Assembly: GCA_023423335.1 (NCBI GenBank)
Contig: JAFAFU010000067.1
Span: forward strand, 124,001-188,000
Origin: Bacillota bacterium
Lineage (GTDB): Bacteria; Bacillota; Clostridia; Lachnospirales; Lachnospiraceae
Length of the DNA stretch: 64,000 nucleotides
Direction: 5' to 3'
The stretch's first letter is position 1. Every line of letters begins with the position of its first letter. The position numbers and the translations under genes were made by a program. Below are positions 45,896 through 52,724 of this stretch, piece by piece. The notes beneath the pieces are model-generated. The model saw only the letters and a program-made list of their open reading frames with translations, ran no database searches and had not been told where the DNA came from.

Positions 45896-46036
45896 GTGCA
45901 GGCGATCTATAATTTCGTATTCGGTGGTGCAGTAACACAGGAAGACAGGATACTGATGCTTATTATGTTTATCCTGCTTCTGGATGCGGTATTTGGCTTC
46001 ATAGAAGACATATCCAGTATGGGGGGGAAGAAATGA
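45896..46036 (+). CDS. Tiny membrane protein C of phi2
   Basis: A 46-residue protein starting at GTG 45896, immediately after the previous stop. The start AIYNFVFGGAVTQEDRILML aligns with the phi1 protein MNELYQFAIGDAQTDFDKIL. One membrane helix. The stop overlaps the zot start (ATGA), as in phi1. Confidence 0.72.
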   Translation: MQAIYNFVFGGAVTQEDRILMLIMFILLLDAVFGFIEDISSMGGKK

Positions 46037-46920
46037 TTTATCTAATCATTATAGCCTTTATAATGGCTTGTAAGCCTATGACAAGGGTGTTGCTGTATCC
46101 GAAGCAGATCATAAAGTACGCAATCCCCGATATGATAAAATACATATACTACAAGAAATATAACGAGTGTCCTTTTGGCTTTCTGGATGCGTATATCGGC
46201 TATTTCGGCAGTGGAAAAACCTTAAGCGCCGTTTATAAGGTGATGCAGTGGTACAAGCGATTTAACGGTAAAACGGTGTATTGTAAGCGTCGGAAGAAAT
46301 TCGTCAAGCAGCAGATTATTATATTATCCAATGTGAAGATCACGGCAGTGCCTTATAGGGAATTTACCTCTATGGATCAGATCATTCAGTTTACAGACGA
46401 AAAGGAAAACCTAGAAGACGAATTAGACGTTCTCCTTGTACTTCTAGTGTTGGGTGATGAATTCAGTACACAGATGAATAGCCGGAATTTTAAGAGTAAT
46501 CTTGATGCTCTGACACTGAACACAATTCTGACCTGCAGGCATTACCGGATCGGCATACTCTATCAAACCCAACGCTTCCAACACGTGGATGCTCTCCTGC
46601 GTCAGGTAACGGGCTATGTAATCGAATGCCGGAAGTTCTGGCGCGGTGTCGTCTGGAACTATTACAATGCGTGGGAAATGGAAAACGTAAACACTCCCCT
46701 AACTTTAAAACCGTTCCGCAGGAAGTTCGTATTTGTGGAAGATCGGCACTATAATGCCTATGATACCTTTGCCGTGGTTAACAACCTTAAGCGATCTCTC
46801 GAAGCTGGTGATATGCTTACCAGTAAGGAAATACTGGAACTACAGAACTTCAACCCCAACAATGATATGATTGTGCACCCTAGCAGGAAGTACAAGCGGA
46901 TGCAAAAGAAGATGAAGTAA
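46033..46920 (+). CDS. Zot/pI-like morphogenesis ATPase of phi2
   Basis: A 295-residue ATPase with an N-terminal membrane segment (MIYLIIIAFIMACKP), Walker A YIGYFGSGKTLSAV (about residue 60), Walker B LVLGDEFSTQMNSRNF (about 145), then TQRFQHVDALLRQVT and NYYNAWEMENVNTPL. Close homologue of the phi1 Zot. It would power virion extrusion; no secretin is needed in a cell without an outer membrane, and none is present. Confidence 0.9.
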   Translation: MIYLIIIAFIMACKPMTRVLLYPKQIIKYAIPDMIKYIYYKKYNECPFGFLDAYIGYFGSGKTLSAVYKVMQWYKRFNGKTVYCKRRKKFVKQQIIILSNVKITAVPYREFTSMDQIIQFTDEKENLEDELDVLLVLLVLGDEFSTQMNSRNFKSNLDALTLNTILTCRHYRIGILYQTQRFQHVDALLRQVTGYVIECRKFWRGVVWNYYNAWEMENVNTPLTLKPFRRKFVFVEDRHYNAYDTFAVVNNLKRSLEAGDMLTSKEILELQNFNPNNDMIVHPSRKYKRMQKKMK

Positions 46921-46923
46921 GGA

Positions 46924-46959
46924 AAGGCCCCATAGGTCAGTTTACTGACTTGGGGCCTT
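46924..46959. other. Hairpin after phi2 zot
   Basis: AAGGCCCC (46924-46931) pairs with GGGGCCTT (46952-46959), with an inner GTCAG/CTGAC. It lies 3 nt after the zot stop, the same position as the phi1 hairpin. No clear T-run follows, so it may be a packaging signal or a terminator. Confidence 0.65.
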
Positions 46960-46983
46960 CTTAAGCCTATTCCTTCTTATCCT

Positions 46984-47235
46984 TTAGGCTATTTGGTCTA
47001 TACGTTCTTTAAGCTTTCTGACTTCATTTTCTAAGCTATTCACACGTATTAAAAGTAACTCTTTTTCATTGTCTATTTTTAATGCTTCGTCTAGCTTTCG
47101 GCTTAAGTCAAGATGTCCTTCTGCTATTAACATAATATTTTTGTTGGTTTCATTTTCCAATGTCATTTGAAGAGATTTCACATCATTTTTCAATGCCTTT
47201 ATTTCATCCAATATCAATTTAGTTTCTTCCGTCAT
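46984..47235 (-). CDS. Small coiled-coil protein of phi2
   Basis: An 83-residue, almost entirely helical protein with heptad repeats (LILDEIKALKNDVKSLQMTLENE, LIRVNSLENEVRKLKERI). Start ATG 47235 follows ATAGGAGGTCTTGCC. It follows the RHH gene by 14 nt on the minus strand and may act with it. Function unknown. Confidence 0.7.
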   Translation of the reverse strand: MTEETKLILDEIKALKNDVKSLQMTLENETNKNIMLIAEGHLDLSRKLDEALKIDNEKELLLIRVNSLENEVRKLKERIDQIA

Positions 47236-47249
47236 GGCAAGACCTCCTA

Positions 47250-47426
47250 TTATTTTTCTTTCATGTCCTCTTCTATCAAAGATTTTATGTAAGCATTAAT
47301 GCTTTTAAATCCCTTACTTTTGGCATAATCGAGTATGATGTCCTTTTGACCTTTGGGAACTTGTAATGGAATTCTGTCATATTTTTCTTTGGCAAAATCA
47401 TTAATGTACTTGTTTTGGTCGAACAT
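47250..47426 (-). CDS. Ribbon-helix-helix repressor candidate of phi2
   Basis: A 58-residue Arc-like protein: strand KYDRIPLQVPKGQKDIILDYA and helix SINAYIKSLIEEDM. ATG 47426 follows AAAGGAGTAGC. Upstream lie three copies of a palindromic motif (47596-47708), and the same motif occurs by the coat gene. It probably controls the lysogeny-like silent state of phi2. Confidence 0.72.
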   Translation of the reverse strand: MFDQNKYINDFAKEKYDRIPLQVPKGQKDIILDYAKSKGFKSINAYIKSLIEEDMKEK

Positions 47427-47595
47427 GCTACTCCTTTCTCTTTGTCCGTTACACAAAGACAATTTATCATAAATGTCTTTCCTAAAAATGTCAATTTCCT
47501 CATACAGACACTAGAAATCGAAAGACGAAGATTATACCATTAAAAAAATAAAGTGTCTTAAATCGCCTTATGCGAGCTTACAGGGGCATATATTG

Positions 47596-47708
47596 CATCA
47601 TGTGCATAATGCACATAAAGTCACTAAAAATCTTGTGTATTATTCCGATATGTACATCATGTGCATAATGTGATAAATTGTTCTTGTCAGAACATCATGT
47701 GCATAATG
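47596..47708. promoter_or_regulatory. Triplicated operator CATCATGTGCATAATG in phi2
   Basis: CATCATGTGCATAATG occurs at 47596-47611, 47655-47670 and 47693-47708. The first copy extends to the 17-nt perfect palindrome ATGTGCATAATGCACAT. They lie upstream of the RHH gene. The spacing (59 and 38 nt) is not regular, so they look like operators rather than origin iterons. The rest of 47427-47852 is AT-rich with no gene I can support. Confidence 0.7.
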
Positions 47709-47852
47709 TTCATTGATAGTTAAATACTGCTCTGTAAGGCGGTCGGGTTCTCCGGCAATTCAGCCATTTAGAAAGTTACATAATTATGTTATTAATTGTA
47801 CCACTATAACAAGTCAAAGTCAAAATGAATCAATCTAAAAGGAAGTGTTGTT

Positions 47853-48008
47853 ATGAGATACATACAACTAACTTGGAAACAGGTGTCAGCCTTGCTTAAG
47901 CTGATAGAGTTTTATTTCAAGCATAGGACGGAAATACACGGCTCCAAAGAATGGACGGAAATGGACTTAAGTATTCAAGCTATTAGAAACTTTTTGATAG
48001 ACGAGTAG
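47853..48008 (+). CDS. Small hypothetical protein near the phi2 right end
   Basis: A 51-residue protein (MRYIQLTWKQVSALLKLIEF start) after AAAAGGAAGTG. Basic in the middle, helical, no membrane segment. A 25-nt copy of its 3' region (47969-47993) is repeated at 48027-48051 with two changes, a local duplication. Function unknown. Confidence 0.5.
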   Translation: MRYIQLTWKQVSALLKLIEFYFKHRTEIHGSKEWTEMDLSIQAIRNFLIDE

Positions 48009-48082
48009 GTGAAGCCGACTGGGCATAAGTATTCAAGCTGTCAGAAACTTTCATAGCAAATGAATAAAAGCAACTGTTACCG

Positions 48083-48162
48083 TACTATTCGTTAAACATA
48101 AATTATCCCTAAGAGATACAGAAAGCGTACTGCTTCGGGAAATTGCAGTTTAACGAATAGTA
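48083..48162. repeat. Inverted att-like repeat at the phi2 right end (sites C and C')
   Basis: TACTATTCGTTAAAC (48083-48097) and GTTTAACGAATAGTA (48148-48162) are perfect inverted repeats 50 nt apart. Between them, after a 3x3-nt internal loop, AATTATCCC can pair with GGGAAATT with one bulged base. Folded as single-stranded DNA, the two arms form a Xer-like site similar in plan to the CTXphi attP hairpin. C' is also the direct-repeat partner of the right half of site B. Confidence 0.7.
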
Positions 48163-48211
48163 TAATTACTGAACTACATTTGTAGGCCTATCAACTGTCT
48201 TTTTGTGTCGA

Positions 48212-48351
48212 TTGACATAAATGTTCGTCAATAGCTTATTTTGTTTTATATATTACTATTTGCAAAGTTGTAATTAAGTTCTCGTTTACTGATTTTTTTG
48301 ACATAAAAAGTTCATCAATAAATATAAATATTGACATGAAAAGTTCGTCAA
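48212..48351 (+). repeat. Three copies of a TTGACAT...TCAA motif
   Basis: TTGACATAAATGTTCGTCAA (48212-48231), a variant at 48298-48318 with GTTCATCAA, and one at 48331-48351 with GTTCGTCAA. Each carries short TTGAC/GTCAA-like arms. They lie outside phi2, between its right end and the accessory genes. They could be repressor sites or remnants of an origin. Confidence 0.6.
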
Positions 48352-48391
48352 ATCCGTAATACATAAATCTTGCAAATATTATATCATACAA

Positions 48392-48667
48392 CTATTCATT
48401 TTTAGTAGTATATAGTTTATAATTATCTTTATTTATAATAATAAGAAACTCTAAGCCATATAATATCTCTGGTCTATAATATTCATTATTGATTATTACA
48501 TCTAATTTATGCTCATGATCATCAAGGCTTTCAACAACTGATGATACCCACTGATCAAATCTATTTAAAAATAGCAAAATTGCTATTCTCATTATTATAT
48601 TTACATACTGGACAATATTTAAGCTTTGTTGAATAAAAAATCTTATAGTACAACTCTTCTCTTCCAT
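48392..48667 (-). CDS. Doubtful hypothetical ORF
   Basis: A 91-residue frame with hydrophobic stretches and an AT-rich composition. No convincing ribosome site precedes the ATG at 48667. It might be a decayed gene fragment; I list it because the frame fills a gap otherwise without genes. Confidence 0.3.
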   Translation of the reverse strand: MEEKSCTIRFFIQQSLNIVQYVNIIMRIAILLFLNRFDQWVSSVVESLDDHEHKLDVIINNEYYRPEILYGLEFLIIINKDNYKLYTTKNE

Positions 48668-48766
48668 CTACAACAATCAAGAAAGGTTTTAACAACTATT
48701 GTCGTCTCTTGATATTTAATTAATAGTGCGGCTGTGAATAGTAACAATTATAAAGCAATCAAAATG

Positions 48767-49336
48767 CTAATTGTAATAACCTAATGAAGTTGATGAAGGG
48801 TACGGGCAATAGCCAGGTGCATGTATATATAGGCCATAATCGCCCCATTTAGATATTAGTTTACTACTTGAATACACTATTGCAGAATGCCCATCAGACG
48901 GATAATTCACTTTACTTCCAATTGGAGTAAGAATTGGTATAAAAAAACGATCTCCAATTGCAACTATGCTATAGTATGGATCTGATGTATAGTACAAATT
49001 GTAATGTATCCAAATATTATTACTTGATGATGTAGAGTACCACGCATATGAATGGCAGTTATATTTTCCTGTTGCCGAGCGTTGTCTGATTGCATTTGGA
49101 TATGCACTATCTTGATAAGAATTCGCCTGATCTATATCAGTTTGTGAAAACTCGCCTGTTACCAAAAATGCGTAATCTACCATAGTACCGCTAGGAGTTG
49201 TTATAGTATATATTTGTGTATTAGGTGAAGCTATAGCATTAACTGCAACAGAGGATAAACCAAGGACCCAGCACAATAGTAATATTACTGATATTGTTTT
49301 ACAGTTTAAGAGGTTCTTAGTGATTGTTCTAATCAT
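48767..49336 (-). CDS. Secreted protein with NlpC/P60- or CHAP-like Cys/His pattern
   Basis: A 189-residue exported protein. A signal peptide ends near VNAIAS (about residue 37). The motif KYNCHSYAWYS (Cys about 93) and a later DGHSAIVYSS (His about 149) followed by ISKWGDYGLYIHAPGYCPY resemble the nucleophile Cys and His regions of papain-like cell-wall amidases or endopeptidases. Assignment is by motif only. It overlaps the preceding gene by 8 nt, so the two are translationally coupled. Confidence 0.55.
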   Translation of the reverse strand: MIRTITKNLLNCKTISVILLLCWVLGLSSVAVNAIASPNTQIYTITTPSGTMVDYAFLVTGEFSQTDIDQANSYQDSAYPNAIRQRSATGKYNCHSYAWYSTSSSNNIWIHYNLYYTSDPYYSIVAIGDRFFIPILTPIGSKVNYPSDGHSAIVYSSSKLISKWGDYGLYIHAPGYCPYPSSTSLGYYN

Positions 49337-50099
49337 TTAAATATCCTCCTTCGGATAACTTATATGAAATTGTTTCTGCTAATTTAGTACTAATTTTTCC
49401 CTGCTCAAAGAAAAGGCTATTCTCATCATCATCATATATAGTTGCCTCTAAATCTTTATCGTCGATTTTCATTATACTAGCCGCTAGATATAAAGTAGAG
49501 TCAATCGATAATGTATCAGAAAAACTTTGTGATTTACTTTCAAGAGCCTTTACAGTTGCATCTAACAACTCATTTCGTTCTTCTTTACTGAAAGCAAACA
49601 GAACCTCATCTTGAGCCACAAAATAATCAATGAACCTAAGTCTCAAAGTAAAATAAGGATCAGTTGAATTTATAACGGATTTGTGATCGATATTCTGATA
49701 AAATAGTATTATTTCCTTTGCAAGATCTATTCTATTATAAAGTTCTCGGAAACCATTGAACTGTTTGTTCAAAATATCAAGCCCCTGATTGTAGGAGTTA
49801 TATGCAAATATATCACCAAATAACGGGTAGTTAAAACAAGTTTCTATGAGACCTTTAGTGGATATTTTCACTAGAATGTTATCTGGTATTTGTGTCACTT
49901 TCACCATATCATCATGTGTTTCCAATGCTTTCCATTCATCTGGATTTTCTAAAGGTGTAATTGGAAATACATATACATCGGCATTTTCGTTTTTTTGAAA
50001 CCACATACCATTATTCATAGCCATTACACTAGCTGTGCTTAATATAACTAATACAAAGATAATGAATATAAGACTTCCTTTTAAATATCTTTTTTTCAT
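49329..50099 (-). CDS. Exported protein of unknown function, partner of the peptidase-like protein
   Basis: A protein of about 256 residues from ATG 50099 after GAGGAGGAAAAGA. N-terminal signal/anchor (MKKRYLKGSLIFIIFVLVIL), then a soluble, mostly helical domain without motifs I recognise. Its stop overlaps the start of the peptidase-like gene. It could be an inhibitor, chaperone or substrate of that protein (inference from coupling only). Confidence 0.6.
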   Translation of the reverse strand: MKKRYLKGSLIFIIFVLVILSTASVMAMNNGMWFQKNENADVYVFPITPLENPDEWKALETHDDMVKVTQIPDNILVKISTKGLIETCFNYPLFGDIFAYNSYNQGLDILNKQFNGFRELYNRIDLAKEIILFYQNIDHKSVINSTDPYFTLRLRFIDYFVAQDEVLFAFSKEERNELLDATVKALESKSQSFSDTLSIDSTLYLAASIMKIDDKDLEATIYDDDENSLFFEQGKISTKLAETISYKLSEGGYLND

Positions 50100-50132
50100 T
50101 CTTTTCCTCCTCAAATTTTAATAAACAAGTTA

Positions 50133-50303
50133 TCAGTATATATTATCGATTGAGTAATCTGACTGGTGCTTTCGACAAGCTGACTTTTCAATTTCTTTGA
50201 CTAGTTTTTTCTCTTCTTTGTTGGTTAACTTTCTTGAAAGCAAATATCCTGCAAGACTTGGAGCCAATAATGATCCTGCAATGTATCCTAAGGCATCTAG
50301 CAT
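50133..50303 (-). CDS. Small membrane protein upstream of the exported pair
   Basis: A 56-residue protein from ATG 50303 after GGGGGAGAATAT (MLDALGYIAGSLLAPSLAGYLLSRKL start). Gly/Ala/Leu-rich membrane helix followed by a charged tail. The start could resemble a holin-like or bacteriocin-like small protein, but no proof is visible. First gene of the three-gene group. Confidence 0.5.
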   Translation of the reverse strand: MLDALGYIAGSLLAPSLAGYLLSRKLTNKEEKKLVKEIEKSACRKHQSDYSIDNIY

Positions 50304-50664
50304 ATATTCTCCCCCTTTATCATATGATATTTTTCGTAACTTCACGAATGTAAATCCCGTTTCTTTGAATCACTCTTTTGCGATTTGAGCAATCACTGCT
50401 GTTATCTCTTAGAACACGTAAACTTCTTATATCCGCTATTAAATGTATTTCATATAACATAAAGAATAATATATATTATACCATATTTTGTAATATTTTA
50501 ATATAACTTTTTTAATACAACAGAAAAAGACTTCAATATACATAACCACTCAATATTTACTTAACTTTACATACCTAATATTTATTTCATATTTCGATAT
50601 TGCCTTAGATTTACTTCATGAATTTGTGAAATAAATTCTAGGCAATAAAAAATAACGTATCAAA

Positions 50665-50687
50665 AAAGCCTTAAAAATCAAGGCTTT
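50665..50687 (-). terminator. Rho-independent terminator, probably of pdxST
   Basis: On the minus strand AAAGCCTT-GATTTTT-AAGGCTTT is followed by TTTTG. It lies about 310 nt beyond the pdxT stop, with the repeat scar in between. Confidence 0.75.
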
Positions 50688-50899
50688 CAGAATATTAATC
50701 TGTATATTGTTTCCCTAACATTTATTTCAATTGACACTTTTGAAGTGAAACTGGTAAAATGTGAGTGTTTTGCGCGAACAGCTAATGCGGACGTCTGATG
50801 CTTGCACCATACTTTTACATTCCTTAATTCACTAAGAACAATTAATTATAGAATTTATTAAATTTTCAAAACCATTTTACCGATTTTACTTCACCCGAC

Positions 50900-50931
50900 A
50901 GCAACTATTTTTATTGCCTAAAATTGCAGAA
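50900..50931 (+). repeat. 32-nt direct repeat, copy 2
   Basis: Matches 42621-42652 at 31 of 32 positions. It lies between pdxT and its probable terminator. The following AACGAACCCTATTTCGTTAATATAA contains an AACGAA/TTCGTT dyad. Confidence 0.8.
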
Positions 50932-50994
50932 CGAACCCTATTTCGTTAATATAATTACCGTTGTTCTGATTGAATATTATACCGGAAAATTGCC

Positions 50995-51570
50995 TTACGC
51001 GCTCTGACACCAGTACTGATGTATTCTTACATCCCTAGTTAGTTCCGGATGAAAGGAGGTTACCAGCATATTATTCTGCTTCGCTGCCACAATATGGCCG
51101 TCAACCGTGGCCAGAACCTCCACTCCTTTTGTTTCCGATATGCTCTCAATGTAGGGTGCTCTGATAAATGTCATCGGTACTTCTCCTACACCTGCAAAAT
51201 TACCTAATGTCTGAAAGCTCCCAAGTTGACGGCCATATGCGTTACGTCTCACCGTAATATCCATTACGTTAAAGCAATGATTATTGTCATTAGTGACTGT
51301 TTTAGCCAAGAGTATTAATCCGGCACAGGTTCCAAAGGTGGGCAGGCCGCTCAGAATAGCCTGCTTGATTTTATCAAATAAGTCCAGTTCGTTCAACAGT
51401 TTTCTCATCACCGTACTTTCTCCGCCCGGTAAAATCAGCCCATCTATTGACTGATCAAGAAAATCAGACTTTTTCCGGATTTCAACGCTTGCTATTCCCA
51501 GCTTATTTAATACATCCCTATGTTCAGCAAAGGCCCCCTGAACTGCCAGTACTCCAACTCGTTTTATCAT
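50995..51570 (-). CDS. pdxT: Pyridoxal 5'-phosphate synthase glutaminase subunit
   Basis: A 191-residue Pdx[12 protein letters not shown], the nucleophile region FGTCAGLI (Cys about residue 81) and the C-terminal TSFHPEL with catalytic His/Glu are all present. It supplies ammonia to PdxS. It starts about 70 nt after pdxS and is clearly cotranscribed. Confidence 0.96.
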   Translation of the reverse strand: MIKRVGVLAVQGAFAEHRDVLNKLGIASVEIRKKSDFLDQSIDGLILPGGESTVMRKLLNELDLFDKIKQAILSGLPTFGTCAGLILLAKTVTNDNNHCFNVMDITVRRNAYGRQLGSFQTLGNFAGVGEVPMTFIRAPYIESISETKGVEVLATVDGHIVAAKQNNMLVTSFHPELTRDVRIHQYWCQSA

Positions 51571-51642
51571 TAATAAACCTCCATGCTGCTAAAATCGTGA
51601 ATTTGGGTGTCGCACAAATTCACTGGGTGAAAATTAAAATTT

Positions 51643-52518
51643 TCACCCTATCCCTCGTTCCGCCATCAAGAGCTTAATTTCCTGTTCGTTAATACCAACC
51701 ATTGCTTCGCCCAAATCTTCTGACAATTCTGCAATTAGCTTAGGTTCATTATAATTCGTGACCGCCTTTACAATTGCCTGGGCCCGTTTCATCGGGTCCC
51801 CTGATTTAAAGATACCGGAACCGACAAACACTCCTTCTGCTCCCAGCTGCATTAATAACGCTGCATCCGCAGGGGTTGCAACACCTCCTGCCGCAAAGTT
51901 TACTACCGGCAATTTACCATGTTCCCGTACATGACAGGCCAGGTCGTAAGGCACCTGCAGTTCCTTAGCAGCTTGAAAAAGTTCATCTTCTCTCATATTT
52001 TGCAGCTTTTTAATCTGCTGCATGATCAATCTTATATGGCGAACTGCTTGAATAATATCTCCGGTTCCAGGCTCCCCTTTCGTTCGTATCATAGAGGCTC
52101 CCTCGCTGATTCTTCTTAGGGCTTCTCCTATATCCCTGGCTCCGCACACAAAAGGCACCTCAAATCTTGTCTTATCAATATGGAAGGTATCATCAGCGGG
52201 CGATAACACTTCACTTTCATCGATATAGTCAATCTCGATCGCTTGTAGAATTTGTGCCTCCGCAAAGTGTCCGATACGTACCTTTGCCATAACCGGAATA
52301 GATACGGCAGCCTGAATTCCTTTAATCATTTTTGGGTCACTCATTCTGGACACGCCACCGGCTTTACGAATATCTGCCGGAATCCGTTCCAAGGCCATAA
52401 CGGCACATGCACCTGCCGCTTCTGCAATTTTAGCCTGTTCCGGGGTGGTAACATCCATGATAACCCCGCCTTTTAACATCTGGGCTAAATTCTTATTAAG
52501 CTCATATCGTTGATTCAT
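51643..52518 (-). CDS. pdxS: Pyridoxal 5'-phosphate synthase subunit PdxS
   Basis: A 291-residue (beta-alpha)8 enzyme making PLP from ribose 5-phosphate, glyceraldehyde 3-phosphate and ammonia. The first catalytic lysine region ([11 protein letters not shown], about residue 80), the conserved [30 protein letters not shown] stretch and [33 protein letters not shown] near the C-terminus are typical. Length is normal. Confidence 0.97.
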   Translation of the reverse strand: MNQRYELNKNLAQMLKGGVIMDVTTPEQAKIAEAAGACAVMALERIPADIRKAGGVSRMSDPKMIKGIQAAVSIPVMAKVRIGHFAEAQILQAIEIDYIDESEVLSPADDTFHIDKTRFEVPFVCGARDIGEALRRISEGASMIRTKGEPGTGDIIQAVRHIRLIMQQIKKLQNMREDELFQAAKELQVPYDLACHVREHGKLPVVNFAAGGVATPADAALLMQLGAEGVFVGSGIFKSGDPMKRAQAIVKAVTNYNEPKLIAELSEDLGEAMVGINEQEIKLLMAERGIG

Positions 52519-52603
52519 AACTTTCCTCTCTTTTATTAATTCTGATATTTCAGATTGATATCCTGTGAAATCATAACAGAATGGCAGCCTGTAAAAATAA
52601 TAC

Positions 52604-52632
52604 TTGACGTTTTCGAAAACTTAATTTATTAT
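52604..52632 (+). promoter_or_regulatory. Promoter candidate for the MocR-type gene
   Basis: TTGACG (52604-52609), 17 nt, TATTAT (52627-52632). The divergent 200-nt region also contains repeated GTATCAGA/AAATCATAA pieces that could be PdxR sites. Confidence 0.45.
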
Positions 52633-52724
52633 AATTCAAAACTGATCTGGTGATAAGTATCAGAAATCATAAACTTCATGGTATCAGATATATTATAAAA
52701 TCTTAAGAAAGACCGGTGTATGTG

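Larger units (their letters stand above)
42579..48162 (+). mobile_element. Inovirus-like filamentous prophage phi2
   Basis: A unit of about 5.6 kb bounded by a 15-nt direct repeat. The plus strand carries an ssDNA-binding candidate, leaderless coat, pMV158-type Rep, Cys-rich protein, pIII-like protein, three tiny membrane proteins and Zot. Two regulatory genes on the minus strand and operator repeats fill the right end. Size and content are those of a compact inovirus. No integrase gene is visible. Confidence 0.85.
50304..50994. other. AT-rich intergenic region right of the accessory genes
   Basis: No gene. It contains an imperfect inverted repeat (50600-50647), a minus-strand terminator (50665-50687), a possible plus-strand promoter (TTGACA 50731, TAAAAT 50755) and the second copy of the 32-nt repeat (50900-50931). 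TAGGCAATAAAAA (50639-50651) and TTTTTATTGCCTA (50908-50920) form an inverted pair around the last 280 nt. Confidence 0.6.

Noticed and set aside
47250..47426. RHH plus coiled-coil genes as a toxin-antitoxin pair
   Set aside because: The coiled-coil protein has no toxin motif and the order and spacing do not demand it. A phage repressor role fits better with the operators.
34396..50994. Integrase, transposase or insertion sequence in the accessory region
   Set aside because: No ORF with tyrosine or serine recombinase or DDE motifs was found on either strand; the Xer-dependent idea rests on this absence.
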